In this document: piece by piece, positions 10,590 through 19,361 of the stretch
How positions within the stretch are numbered: position 1 is the stretch's first letter
Layout: each line of letters starts with the position of its first letter
Source of the DNA: Croceibacterium selenioxidans
GTDB lineage: Bacteria; Pseudomonadota; Alphaproteobacteria; Sphingomonadales; Sphingomonadaceae
Assembly: GCF_018599195.1 (NCBI RefSeq)
Contig: NZ_JAHFVK010000002.1
Span: forward strand, 814,001 to 878,000
Direction: 5' to 3'
Length of the DNA stretch: 64,000 nucleotides
Translations under genes and position numbers: made by a program
The notes under the pieces: model-generated
What the model was told of the DNA's origin: nothing
Database searches by the model: none
What the model saw: only the letters and a program-made list of their open reading frames with translations

Positions 10590-11528
10590 ATGAGGAAGTT
10601 TCTTTCGGCGTGCTCGCTGGTGGGGTTGATCGTTGCGCCTGCGGTTCAGGCGCAGGATGCGGGGGTATTCAAACCAAAAGGTGCGTGGACGGCGGACTAC
10701 GGCGACGAATACTGCCGCTTGGTTCGCACCTTCAGCAACGGGAAGGAGGAGCTCAGCCTGGCGCTGGAGCGCGTGCAGCCGGGTACCGACGTGCGCATGA
10801 TCTTTGTCGGCGGGGGGCTCAGCCCTTTCCGTAATGCCGACACGATCGGGTATCAGTTTGGCCCTTCCGGCGCCGCGGCCAAGTCGGGCTATGCCAAATC
10901 GACTACGCCCGACGGTAAGCCCTTCATGAGTTTCAACCCGGTGACCCTGGCGCCGCCGCAGATGGGTCCGGGGGCCACGCCGGGGTCGCCACCGCCCGCG
11001 TTCGATCCGTCCAAGCCGTTTGTTCCCCCGCCTTACGATCGAGCCAAGGAACAAGAGGCCGCGACAGGCATCAGCGCGATTGCGCTCACCGAAGGGCTTA
11101 CTTCGCCGGTCACGATCGAGACCGGCTCGCTACGCGCTCCGATGGCGGCGATGCAGAACTGCGCCGATGACCTGCTCAAAGTCTGGGGCCTCGATCTGGA
11201 ACAGCACAAGACGATGACCGCCCCTGTGGCCTTGGTACCCAACCCGCAGGGCGTGCTGCCACAAGGCACGATCCCGTTTTCCGAGTTCGGCAAAATGGCC
11301 ACGGGGGGGAACCTGGTCCGCGTGATCGTGGGTGCGGACGGCAAGCCGACCTCCTGCCAGATCTATTCGCCGACGCTCTCCGAAACCCTCAACAGCAAGA
11401 TCTGCAAGCTGGTGATGGACAAGGCTTCGTTCGTCCCGGCCAAGGATGCGGGTGGCCAGGCGATGGCGAGTTTCTGGATGGGCAGCCCGATGTTCCTTGG
11501 CCCACCGTTCCCGGGCGGCCGCCGCTAA
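10590..11528 (+). CDS. Secreted protein of unknown function, TonB-C-like end (paralog 2)
   Basis: The ATG at 10590 follows GAGAGGA and opens a signal peptide (cleavage after VQA, near residue 20); an upstream open frame was discarded. The 312-residue product parallels the preceding protein: DEYCRLVRTF near the N-terminus, NCADDLLKVWGLD in the middle, and a C-terminal block VRVIVGADGKPTSC to FVPAKDAGGQAMASF. A Pro-rich insert (about residues 110-150) is unique to this copy. The pair looks like a tandem duplication of a periplasmic protein, each with its own short leader. Function is not recognised. Confidence 0.75.
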   Translation: MRKFLSACSLVGLIVAPAVQAQDAGVFKPKGAWTADYGDEYCRLVRTFSNGKEELSLALERVQPGTDVRMIFVGGGLSPFRNADTIGYQFGPSGAAAKSGYAKSTTPDGKPFMSFNPVTLAPPQMGPGATPGSPPPAFDPSKPFVPPPYDRAKEQEAATGISAIALTEGLTSPVTIETGSLRAPMAAMQNCADDLLKVWGLDLEQHKTMTAPVALVPNPQGVLPQGTIPFSEFGKMATGGNLVRVIVGADGKPTSCQIYSPTLSETLNSKICKLVMDKASFVPAKDAGGQAMASFWMGSPMFLGPPFPGGRR

Positions 11529-11537
11529 CCGAGGCCG

Positions 11538-12056
11538 CTACCTCGGCAGCCTTTCGAACAGGCGAACAGCACCGCCTTCAGGCAGCTTGGCTTCGCGCAT
11601 GGGCGTGAAGCCCAGCTTGCCGGCAAGGCGTATCGAGGGCTCGTTACCCGGTTCGATCATGCACACGATGCGGCGCCCGCCGTGCTCGCCGCCGAACCAT
11701 TCCAACACCGCTTCCATCGCTTCCCGAGCAAGGCCGCGGCCGACCTGATCGTGACGCAGTATCCATCCAGCCTCCGGCTGATCGTCGAAGTCCGGCCCAA
11801 GTCCGCGCAAGGTGTGAAACACGCCGCAGTTGCCAATGATCTCCTTCTCGCTGCGCAGGCGCACGGTGAAGGCCCCGTAGCCGTAGAGCATCCAACTTCC
11901 GGCATTGCGGCAGAAGCGCGCGAAGTGATCCGCCGGGCCCTTGTGCGCCGCAAGATAGCGAGCCGTCTCCTCGTGGGAGACGATCGCCATGTTGGCGGCA
12001 AAATCGCTTGCGACCGGCGGGCGCAACTCCAGTCGAGCGGTCGTAAGCACCGGCAT
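11538..12056 (-). CDS. GNAT-family N-acetyltransferase
   Basis: The ATG at 12056 gives MPVLTTARLELRPP, the usual start of RimJ/RimL-like GNAT enzymes, and lies 2 bp after the stop of the upstream DUF445 gene; another ATG at 12068 is possible. The 172-residue protein has the acetyl-CoA-binding loop around QVGRGLAREAMEAVLEW and the NEPSIRLAGKLGF motif. Such enzymes acetylate protein N-termini, amines or antibiotics, and the substrate cannot be told. The gene ends 9 bp from the stop of the convergent secreted-protein gene. Confidence 0.8.
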   Translation of the reverse strand: MPVLTTARLELRPPVASDFAANMAIVSHEETARYLAAHKGPADHFARFCRNAGSWMLYGYGAFTVRLRSEKEIIGNCGVFHTLRGLGPDFDDQPEAGWILRHDQVGRGLAREAMEAVLEWFGGEHGGRRIVCMIEPGNEPSIRLAGKLGFTPMREAKLPEGGAVRLFERLPR

Positions 12057-12058
12057 GA

Positions 12059-13303
12059 TCACAGCCATTGCGAAAGCGCGTGGATCACCACGCCCACCAG
12101 GCCACCGACGAGAGTGCCGTTGATGCGGATGAACTGCAGATCGCGACCCACCGCCCGTTCGAGCCGGCTGGTCAGCGTCCGGGCATCCCAGCGGCGCACG
12201 GTTTCGGATACGAGCTGGACGATTTGTGAGCCGTAGCGCGTGGAGATTCCGACCACGGTGCGCCGCGCGAAGCGGTTGACCTGCCATTGCAACGCCGGGT
12301 CCTGCTGCAACGCCTTGCCCAACTCCGAAAGTGCGCCGCCCAGTTGTCCCGCAAGCGCCGCGTCGGGGTTGCGGGCCATGTCGATCAGGGAATGGCGGAG
12401 GTTCTCCCACACGCCCATCCACCATTGGCCCACCGCCGGATTGGCGAGGATATCACGCTTGACCGCTTCGACTTTCTCGCGCGTTTCGGGATCGTGAACC
12501 AGGTCGCGGGCCAACTTCTCGAGCGATTCCTCGACCGTCTTGCGCAGCGGATGCTCGGGATCGACCAGGACTTCGGCGAGCAGACGATACAGACCATCGA
12601 GCACCGAGTTCGCCAACCGCTCGTCCAGGCCCGTCCACCGCAGCACGGCATTGGCGCGTGAGTGTATCATCTGACGCACCATGTCTTCGTTGCGCTCGAG
12701 CGCCACGCCGGCCCAGTGGATGAAGCCGTCCAGCAGGGGCTTGTGACGCCCGTCCGCGATCGCGGCGGACAAGACACTGCCGAGCAAAGGGGATACCTCG
12801 ATCCGCTCCGCCTGGCGCACCAAGCCCGCCTTGACCTGATTGCCGAGCCGTTCGGGATCGAGCGTCTCCAGCAATTCGGCTAGCAGGCCCGCAGCGCCCT
12901 CGCTGATCCGGCCCCGCCCTTCGGCGGGACGCAGGACCAGGAAATCCCCCAGCGCCTTGGCGAGGTTCATGTCTCGCATGCGGCGCGCGACGACCGTCGG
13001 GATGAGGAAGTTGGTCCGCAGGAACCCGGCCATCGTATCGGCGATCCGGTCCTTGTTGGCCGGGATGATCGCGGTGTGCGGGATCGGGATGCCGAACGGA
13101 TGGCGGAATAACGCGGTCACGGCGAACCAGTCGGCCATACCGCCGATCATTCCCGCCTCGGCGAAGGCGCGAACGTAGCCCCAGGCCGGATGCGTGTGCT
13201 CGAACTGCTTCGCCACGACAAAGACGGCCGCCATCAGGACGAGCAACAGGGTGGCGGTGAGGCGCATGGGCCGCGCGCGGTCGACAGGCGGAGCGGCCGT
13301 CAC
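12059..13303 (-). CDS. DUF445 membrane protein
   Basis: A 414-residue protein of the DUF445 family. I chose the GTG at 13303, which follows GGGAG by 8 bases; the frame extends further up from a TTG without a ribosome-binding site. It has one hydrophobic helix near residues 15-33, the family stretch GGMADWFAVTALFRHPFGIPIPHTAIIP, a long alpha-helical soluble part, and a C-terminal hydrophobic helix (GTLVGGLVGVVIHAL). Its function is unknown in the family. It is co-oriented with, and downstream of, the RND efflux genes. Confidence 0.8.
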   Translation of the reverse strand: MTAAPPVDRARPMRLTATLLLVLMAAVFVVAKQFEHTHPAWGYVRAFAEAGMIGGMADWFAVTALFRHPFGIPIPHTAIIPANKDRIADTMAGFLRTNFLIPTVVARRMRDMNLAKALGDFLVLRPAEGRGRISEGAAGLLAELLETLDPERLGNQVKAGLVRQAERIEVSPLLGSVLSAAIADGRHKPLLDGFIHWAGVALERNEDMVRQMIHSRANAVLRWTGLDERLANSVLDGLYRLLAEVLVDPEHPLRKTVEESLEKLARDLVHDPETREKVEAVKRDILANPAVGQWWMGVWENLRHSLIDMARNPDAALAGQLGGALSELGKALQQDPALQWQVNRFARRTVVGISTRYGSQIVQLVSETVRRWDARTLTSRLERAVGRDLQFIRINGTLVGGLVGVVIHALSQWL

Positions 13304-13370
13304 CGCGACAGCTCCCACGGGTCGAGGCGCCGGCAAGGCCGGGACCTGGCCCTCCAGCGGGCCGGGGGCC

Positions 13371-16300
13371 TTACTCGGCGGGATAGGCCTCCGGCGGGCT
13401 GGCCAGATTGTCGCCTTCCTTATAGGTCAGCAGCTTGTCGCGCAGCCACGGTCCGATCCGCTTCTCGAAGCCGTCGGCGAGGCTGAAGCCGGCCGGCACG
13501 ATGATCAACGTGAGCAGCGTGGAGAGCAACAGGCCGCCGATCACCGTCGTGCCCATCGGCGCGCGCCAGGCGGCGTCGCCCGAGAGCGACAGCGCCGTGG
13601 GGATCATGCCCGCGGTCATCGCCACGGTCGTCATCAGGATCGGCTGCGCACGCTTGTGCCCGGCATCGATGATGGCCTCCTTTTTCGGCACGCCGTTGGC
13701 CATTTCTTCGATGGCGAAATCGATCAGCAGGATCGAGTTCTTGGCCACGATCCCGAGGAGCATCAGCAACCCGATATAGACCGAGATCGATATCGGCTGA
13801 CCGAGCGCCGCGATGGCGATCAATCCCCCCAACGGGGCGAGCAGCAGCGAGGTCATGTTCACCAGCGGCGAAACGAAGCGACGGTAGAGCAGGACCAGGA
13901 CCGCGAAGACCATCAGGATGCCGCTGACCACGGCGATGATGAAATTCTGGATCAGCTCCTGCTGCCACTTCTCGTCACCGACCGGGGCATTCGACACGCC
14001 CTGTGGCAGGTTCTTCATAATCGGCAGCGCGTAGATCGCATCCTGGACCGGGCCCTTTACCTCGCCCGGTCCGAGATCGGCGCCCACGAAGATGCGGCGC
14101 GTCTGATTGAAGCGCTGGATCTGCGTCGGACCGGCGCCAAAGCTGATCTCCGCCACGCGGCTTAGCGGTACCGAACCACCAGCGGCCATCGGCACAGGCA
14201 GATTCTCGATCGTCGAGATATCCCTGCGCGCGGTCTTGTCGAGCACGACACGGATCGGCACCTGGCGATCGCTGAGCGAGAACTTGGCGGCGTTCTGGTC
14301 GATTTCGCCCATCGTGGCGATGCGGATGGCCTGGCTCAGCGCCGAAGTCGTGACACCAAGCTGCGCCGCCAAATCGAGGCGTGGAGTGATGATAAGCTCG
14401 GGCCGCTGCAAGTCTGCGGCAATACGCGGCGCCACCAGACCCTTCACGCCCTGCATCTGCTCCACGAGCGTCTGCGCGGTGCGCTGCAGGAGTTGCGGAT
14501 CCGAGCCGGTCAGCATGATCGAGATATCGCGCCCGGTGCCACCACCGCCTTGCCCAGCGAAAGTAACCCTCGCATCGGGCACCAGTTGGAGTTCGGGCAT
14601 GACGCGCCGCTGGAATTCATAGCTGGGGACCGCGCGGTCGGACTTGAGCACGATAAACAGGCGCGCATTGCCTTCGTTGATGCGCTCGAGAATGCGTTCG
14701 ACCTCGGGCTGCTTCTGCATGATCGCGGTGACCTCGTCGGCCACGACCTCGGTCTGCTCGATCGTCGTCCCCGGAACCATCTCGATCGTGAGCTGGCTCG
14801 TGTCCTCGTCCGTCGTCGGCTGGAACTGCTGCGGTATGGTCATGAGCAGCACAACGGTCAGGCCGAGCGCGCCTAAGCCCCCAAGGAACATCCAGAACCG
14901 GTGATCGCGCATCCGCGCCTTCATCCGGCCCACGAAGTATTCGTGCCAATCGGCAAACTGGTCACCGAACACGTTGGCAATCATGCGAATCACGACCCGC
15001 ACAACGAGTGCGGCCACCACGGCAACGGCCAGCTTCAAGACCAGGACACCCCAGCCCGGCAGAGTATCCGCCGGAATAACCAGGCCACCATAGGCAAAGA
15101 CGACGTAAAGAACGGCAACGAGAAGCGCGGCAAAAACGATCTCGATCAGATAGAACCACCCGTGACCCTGAACCGGCTGCAGCCGGGCCCGATAGGCTTC
15201 CACCTTTTCCTCGTTAAGCGTCCAGGTCAGGAGCTTGAGGTAACCCGCCATCAAGGGGCCGCCCGCGTGCTCCGCGTGGCCTTTCGCCTTGAGGAAGTAG
15301 GCCGCGATCATCGGCGTGATCATACGCGCGACCGTAAGGCTCATGATGACGGCGGCAACCACGGTCAGACCGAAGTTCTTGAAGAACTGCCCGGAAATAC
15401 CCGGCATCAGGCCCACGGGCAGGAACACCGCCACGATCGACATGGTGGTCGCGACCACGGCAAGGCCGATTTCGTCGGCCGCGTCGATGGCGGCCTGATA
15501 GGCGCTTTTGCCCATGCGCATGTGGCGCACGATATTCTCGATCTCCACGATCGCGTCGTCGACCAGGACGCCGGCCACGAGGCTCAGCGCCAGCAGCGAC
15601 AGCTCGTTGAGCGTGAAGCCGAGCATGTCCATGAACCAGAAGGTCGGAATTGCCGATAGCGGGATCGCCATCGCAGAGATCACCGTGGCTCGCCAGTCGC
15701 GCAGGAACAGGAACACCACGATGACCGCGAGGATCGAGCCCTCGATCATCGCTTCCATCGAACTGACGTACTGTTCCTTGGTATAGTCGACGCTGGTGTA
15801 GAGTTGCGTGAAGCGTATCCCCGGGTTTTCCTTCTGGATATTCTTCATTTCCGCAATCGCGGCGTCGTAGACCGTAACGTCGGACGCGCCCTTGGCTCGC
15901 TCGATCCCGAAGGTCACCACCTGGCGGCCCGCGAGCTTGGCGATCGAAGTCTGTTCAGAATAGCCATCGAAAACGTCGGCGATGTCGTCGAGCCGGATCG
16001 ACCGGCCCCCACTCAGGCTGATGCGGGTATTGGCCAGCTGCAGCGCCGTATCGGCATTGCCTAGCACGCGGACCGACTGACGTGAGCCGGCGATCTCAGC
16101 CGCGCCGCCGGCAGCGTCGGTGTTGACCTGACGCACCGCCTGGTTGACCTGCGATGCCGTGACCCCCATCGCCTGCATGCGAGCCGGGTCGAGCACGACG
16201 CGGATTTCGCGGTCGACACCGCCCGCGCGGCTTACCGCCGCCATGCCTGGAAGCGAAAGCAAGCGTCGAGAAACCTGGTCGTCAATGAACCAGCTGAGCT

Positions 16301-16766
16301 GCTCCATCGTCATGTCGTCGGCACTGACCGCGAAATAGCCGATCGGTCCGCTGCCCCCGATCTCGACCTTCGACACGAACGGCTCGAGAATGCCGTCGGG
16401 CAAGTCACTGCGAACCTGGTCGACCGCGTTCTTGACCTCGTTCACGGCTTCGTTCGAATCGGTGCCGATCACGAACTGGACCATGGTGTTGCTGCTGCCC
16501 TCGCGGGCCGTGGACTGGATTTCGTCCACGCCGTTGACCGAGCGCACCGCGGCTTCGATCTTCTGGGTGATCTGCGTCTCGATCTCGGTCGGGGCGGCGC
16601 CCGGCTGGCTGATCGTGACGTTGACGGCCGGGAAGTCGATGTCCGGGCTGCCGTTCACATCCATGCGGCTGAACGAAACGAGCCCGGCCAGCGTCAGGCC
16701 GATGAAAAGAACTATCGGGACGATCGGATTACGGATCGACCATGCGGAGATATTCCGGAAGTTCAT
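13371..16766 (-). CDS. RND efflux permease (AcrB-type inner-membrane pump)
   Basis: A 1131-residue proton-driven multidrug pump of the HAE1/AcrB type. The proton-relay pair is seen as LVDDAIVEIEN (Asp403-Asp404), with periplasmic porter domains at about residues 40-330 and 650-860. It is 80-100 residues longer than typical AcrB. The extra length lies between the sixth and seventh expected membrane helices (about residues 515-620) and contains two additional hydrophobic stretches. The start overlaps the adaptor gene by 4 bp. No outer-membrane channel gene is nearby, so a TolC-like partner must come from elsewhere. Confidence 0.92.
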   Translation of the reverse strand: MNFRNISAWSIRNPIVPIVLFIGLTLAGLVSFSRMDVNGSPDIDFPAVNVTISQPGAAPTEIETQITQKIEAAVRSVNGVDEIQSTAREGSSNTMVQFVIGTDSNEAVNEVKNAVDQVRSDLPDGILEPFVSKVEIGGSGPIGYFAVSADDMTMEQLSWFIDDQVSRRLLSLPGMAAVSRAGGVDREIRVVLDPARMQAMGVTASQVNQAVRQVNTDAAGGAAEIAGSRQSVRVLGNADTALQLANTRISLSGGRSIRLDDIADVFDGYSEQTSIAKLAGRQVVTFGIERAKGASDVTVYDAAIAEMKNIQKENPGIRFTQLYTSVDYTKEQYVSSMEAMIEGSILAVIVVFLFLRDWRATVISAMAIPLSAIPTFWFMDMLGFTLNELSLLALSLVAGVLVDDAIVEIENIVRHMRMGKSAYQAAIDAADEIGLAVVATTMSIVAVFLPVGLMPGISGQFFKNFGLTVVAAVIMSLTVARMITPMIAAYFLKAKGHAEHAGGPLMAGYLKLLTWTLNEEKVEAYRARLQPVQGHGWFYLIEIVFAALLVAVLYVVFAYGGLVIPADTLPGWGVLVLKLAVAVVAALVVRVVIRMIANVFGDQFADWHEYFVGRMKARMRDHRFWMFLGGLGALGLTVVLLMTIPQQFQPTTDEDTSQLTIEMVPGTTIEQTEVVADEVTAIMQKQPEVERILERINEGNARLFIVLKSDRAVPSYEFQRRVMPELQLVPDARVTFAGQGGGGTGRDISIMLTGSDPQLLQRTAQTLVEQMQGVKGLVAPRIAADLQRPELIITPRLDLAAQLGVTTSALSQAIRIATMGEIDQNAAKFSLSDRQVPIRVVLDKTARRDISTIENLPVPMAAGGSVPLSRVAEISFGAGPTQIQRFNQTRRIFVGADLGPGEVKGPVQDAIYALPIMKNLPQGVSNAPVGDEKWQQELIQNFIIAVVSGILMVFAVLVLLYRRFVSPLVNMTSLLLAPLGGLIAIAALGQPISISVYIGLLMLLGIVAKNSILLIDFAIEEMANGVPKKEAIIDAGHKRAQPILMTTVAMTAGMIPTALSLSGDAAWRAPMGTTVIGGLLLSTLLTLIIVPAGFSLADGFEKRIGPWLRDKLLTYKEGDNLASPPEAYPAE

Positions 16767-17971
16767 TGACCGGGTGCCTGATTGCCCCTGTTCGCGGCGA
16801 CAGCATTCACCTTATCGCCCGGGTTGAGGAACCCGCCGGCGCGTTCGACCACTTTCTCCGAACCGCTTAGCCCGGAAGTGACGGTGATCCCCTCTTCGGT
16901 GACCACCCCGGTCGTAACCGCGCGCCGTTCGACGCGGCTGTCCTTGTTCACGACGAAGACGAAGCTGCCCTTCTCGTCAGACTGGATGGCGCTTTCGGGC
17001 AGACGAGGCGCAACGACCTGCCCGCGCGAAATCTGCGCCGAAGCGAAGCCGCCCGGACGGATCGCCTTGTCGTAAGGCAAGGCAATACGAGCGACGCCCT
17101 GGCGGTTCTGCGCGTCGATGACCGGGGCAAGCTGCCAGATCTGGCCGACGAAACTCTTGCCGCTGCCCACGGGAACGACCGTTGCCGCCGAACCGACCGA
17201 GACGGCAGCGAGGTCGCTCTCACTCAGGTTCGCGAGCAGTTCCATTTGACCGCCGCGAGCGATCGAGAACAGCACGCCAGAGCCGCTACCGACGACTTGC
17301 GCCGGCTCGACATTGCGTTCGAGTACAAGGCCGGCATCCGGCGCGACGATGTTGAGCCGCGCATTGCGGGCCAGCAGTTCGCGATATTGAGCTTCGGCCA
17401 CCTTGACCCGTGCCCGCGCCGCGTCACGCGTCGCGGTCAGCCGGTCAACATCGGCCTTGCTGATGAAGCCGCGATCCACGAGCTGCAGCGCGCGATCGAG
17501 ATTGGACTGGGCAAGCTGCGCATCGGCCTTGGCCACATCGACGGATGCGGCCGAGCTGCGGGCCTGTTCGGTCTGCACCGAGCGGTCGATCACGGCCAAC
17601 ACCTGTCCGGCGCCGACCCAGTCGCCCGGCTCTACGAGTACGCTCACGACCCGGCCGCCTTCACCCACCACGCCAACAGGAAGTTCGCGACGGGCGGCCA
17701 GAGTGCCGGTGGCATTGATGGTTCCGGCGACGTTCGACCGGCCGGGCGCCACGACCGTTACGGTCGGGACCTGTTCACCGTCGGGAGCGGGAAACGGGGA
17801 TTCCTCTTCACCGCCCATCAAGGCGACGGCGCCGCCGATCAGCAAGGCAGCCAGCACAATGACGGCAACCACCGTCCAGCGCTTACGCGTACGGCGCGAG
17901 CCGCTATCGAAATCCTCGACTTGCACTTCGGGAGCGCCGCTGAGGTCCGCAACTTTCGCTTCGTAATTCAT
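16763..17971 (-). CDS. RND efflux periplasmic adaptor (membrane fusion protein)
   Basis: A 402-residue adaptor. A short cytoplasmic N-terminus is followed by one membrane helix (about residues 35-54), then the lipoyl/barrel-sandwich halves (RELPVGVVGEGGRVVSVLVEPGDWVGAG region and NIVAPDAGLVLERNVEPAQVV), an alpha-helical hairpin between them, and beta-barrel and membrane-proximal domains at the C-terminus. It connects the permease to an outer-membrane channel. It overlaps the permease gene by 4 bp (ATGA). No divergent regulator gene is present; the 258-bp upstream gap holds only a 27-codon ORF. Confidence 0.9.
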   Translation of the reverse strand: MNYEAKVADLSGAPEVQVEDFDSGSRRTRKRWTVVAVIVLAALLIGGAVALMGGEEESPFPAPDGEQVPTVTVVAPGRSNVAGTINATGTLAARRELPVGVVGEGGRVVSVLVEPGDWVGAGQVLAVIDRSVQTEQARSSAASVDVAKADAQLAQSNLDRALQLVDRGFISKADVDRLTATRDAARARVKVAEAQYRELLARNARLNIVAPDAGLVLERNVEPAQVVGSGSGVLFSIARGGQMELLANLSESDLAAVSVGSAATVVPVGSGKSFVGQIWQLAPVIDAQNRQGVARIALPYDKAIRPGGFASAQISRGQVVAPRLPESAIQSDEKGSFVFVVNKDSRVERRAVTTGVVTEEGITVTSGLSGSEKVVERAGGFLNPGDKVNAVAANRGNQAPGQ

Positions 17972-18028
17972 CAGCGCATCAGCCTTGTAGCTTCAACCCA
18001 CGCTTTTGCGGGCGAGGCCATACCATGT

Positions 18029-18112
18029 TTATTGCCGCAGCGCACCGGAAGCCTGCGGCTTGTCGCGTGCCGCATATACGGCCTCGCGCTGCACCGCAAC
18101 GTACTGCTCCAT
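18029..18112 (-). CDS. Possible 27-residue leader peptide upstream of the RND operon
   Basis: A short frame starts at ATG 18112, 6 bases after GGGAAG, and ends with TAA at 18029, 57 bp before the adaptor gene. Its product (MEQYVAVQREAVYAARDKPQ followed by seven residues) has a coding-like composition but matches nothing I recognise. It may be a genuine small protein, a leader peptide, or the remnant of a regulator. The evidence is only the ribosome-binding site and position. Confidence 0.3.
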   Translation of the reverse strand: MEQYVAVQREAVYAARDKPQASGALRQ

Positions 18113-18165
18113 CAAGGACTTCCCTGAATCGACGAAAGACTAGGGCCCTGACCCCGCTCTCCCGC

Positions 18166-18199
18166 AGAAATAGGCGGGCCGCCTGCGCGACCCGCCCGC
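18166..18199 (-). terminator. Candidate terminator after the GlsB-like gene
   Basis: On the minus strand, arms GGCGGG and CCCGCC pair across a 12-base loop about 30 bp after the stop of the gene at 18230, and are followed by TATTTCT. The U-tract is short, so efficiency is uncertain. Confidence 0.4.
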
Positions 18200-18229
18200 T
18201 GTACTATTTTGTATCAAATTGTCCGCGGC

Positions 18230-18496
18230 TTATCGGACCCGTCCTCTCTGGACGAGGTTCACGATCCCCAGCAGCACGACCGCCCCGATCACCGCAATGA
18301 TGAAGCCGGTCAGGTTGAACGACTGGATCGAGCCCTGGACGTTGAAGAGAACGCCGGCCAGCACGTTACCGAGCAGCGCACCGACGATACCGACGATAAT
18401 GTTCATGAAGATGCCCATGGACGCGTCACGGTTCATAACCATGCTGGCAAGCCAGCCCGCCACGCCCCCGACGATTATAGCGATTATCCAACCCAT
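18230..18496 (-). CDS. GlsB/YeaQ/YmgE-family small membrane protein
   Basis: An 88-residue, very hydrophobic protein with three membrane segments and the glycine-rich repeats of the transglycosylase-associated/GlsB family (IVGGVAGWLAS, NIIVGIVGALLGN, IIAVIGAVVLLGIVNLV). Members are induced in stationary phase or stress in several bacteria, but a biochemical role is not established. A strong AGGAGG site precedes the ATG. It lies downstream of sciP on the same strand with 122 bp between, which include a GC-rich hairpin. Confidence 0.88.
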   Translation of the reverse strand: MGWIIAIIVGGVAGWLASMVMNRDASMGIFMNIIVGIVGALLGNVLAGVLFNVQGSIQSFNLTGFIIAVIGAVVLLGIVNLVQRGRVR

Positions 18497-18566
18497 TGGT
18501 CAGGTCCTCCTGCTTGTCGCACCTCTCGTGCGCACATGCCCCTAACGGAGGCTGCGCAGATGCGTT

Positions 18567-18593
18567 CCCCGGCGGCCCACGACGAAGCCGGGG
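18567..18593 (-). terminator. GC-rich hairpin between sciP and the GlsB-like gene
   Basis: Arms CCCCGGC and GCCGGGG pair over a 13-base loop 26 bp beyond the sciP stop. There is no U-run, so it may be a weak terminator, an RNA stabilising structure or part of a dispersed repeat. Confidence 0.35.
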
Positions 18594-18618
18594 CCCAATG
18601 GGCGGAGGATGGGTGAAG

Positions 18619-18918
18619 TCAGTACTTGAGCTGACGCTCGTACAGGTCGCGATAGTGCTGGATTCGGGTGACGCGCAGGCCCTGCATACCCGAGCGATCG
18701 ACGGCGCGCTGCCAGCCGGCAAACTCTTCGAGCGTCAAATTGTAGCGCTCGAGCACCTCGTCGATGGTCAGCAGGCCCCCGTTCACCGCGGCCACAACCT
18801 CGGCCTTCCGGCGCACGACCCAACGCTTGGTGTTGGGCGGCGGCAAGCTGGCGATCGTCAGCGGTTCGCCAAGAGGTCCGATAACTTTCGCCGGCCGGAT
18901 ATTCTGGTTTTCGATCAT
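18619..18918 (-). CDS. sciP: SciP, CtrA-inhibiting DNA-binding protein (DUF1153)
   Basis: A 99-residue helix-turn-helix protein. The sequence GPLGEPLTIASLPPPNTKRW, then VRRKAEVVAAVNGGLL and EEFAGWQRAVDRSGMQGLRVTR, matches the SciP/DUF1153 family. In Caulobacter, SciP binds CtrA at target promoters and blocks RNA polymerase recruitment, helping set cell-cycle timing. Its ATG follows directly on the TAA of the preceding small gene with no bases between, so the two are very likely coupled. Confidence 0.9.
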   Translation of the reverse strand: MIENQNIRPAKVIGPLGEPLTIASLPPPNTKRWVVRRKAEVVAAVNGGLLTIDEVLERYNLTLEEFAGWQRAVDRSGMQGLRVTRIQHYRDLYERQLKY

Positions 18919-19248
18919 TTACTTCCTCACGGCGCCCTGGGAGACGTTGCTTCCGGCATCAATTATTGAAGTCGCGGCATTGCACGCGACGCTTTTGAAA
19001 TTGGCTGAACCTTCAAGGTTAATCGTCGGTTTGCCATTGTGGTGAGCCGCGATCTTTCGTGCCGAATCGGCATCGAAACTGCCTTCTCCGCCCTGATCGA
19101 CCCCAAGCCATTCGGCATGCAAGTCACGTGCGGCCGACAGGCGCGCCACCAGTTCGTCCCACCGCAGTGGACGCAGATTTCCGGCTTCGCAACCCTCGCT
19201 TTCCAGCGGGTACGACGCGTCGGGCAGGGGTGGCTTTCCTTCGATCAT
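18919..19248 (-). CDS. Small conserved-looking protein coupled to sciP, function unknown
   Basis: A 109-residue soluble protein beginning [20 protein letters not shown], then [23 protein letters not shown], and ending in a Ser/Ala/Asn-rich tail. I recognise no domain. The stop codon abuts the sciP start exactly, and the intergenic region to divergent mnmA contains an inverted repeat that could be an operator for this two-gene unit. Its middle part resembles short helical proteins of sphingomonad genomes, but I cannot confirm a family. The coupling suggests a role tied to the cell cycle or SciP dosage. Confidence 0.65.
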   Translation of the reverse strand: MIEGKPPLPDASYPLESEGCEAGNLRPLRWDELVARLSAARDLHAEWLGVDQGGEGSFDADSARKIAAHHNGKPTINLEGSANFKSVACNAATSIIDAGSNVSQGAVRK

Positions 19249-19280
19249 GCCGCTGGATTAGCCCCCTAACGTCAAGAACA

Positions 19281-19299
19281 GGTAAAGCGGCAGTTTACC
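19281..19299. promoter_or_regulatory. Inverted repeat GGTAAA-N7-TTTACC between sciP unit and mnmA
   Basis: Two perfect 6-base arms separated by 7 bases lie in the 113-bp divergent gap. A third GGTAAA copy occurs at 19313-19318, 32 bp (about three helical turns) after the first. This is the size of a dimeric regulator site. Which factor binds, if any, is unknown; it is not a match to the CtrA box TTAA-N7-TTAA. Confidence 0.4.
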
Positions 19300-19361
19300 C
19301 TGCGTTAGGTTCGGTAAACGGCGCTGGAGGATACGGCTCTCCGGGTGTAAAGGCGCGCCGC

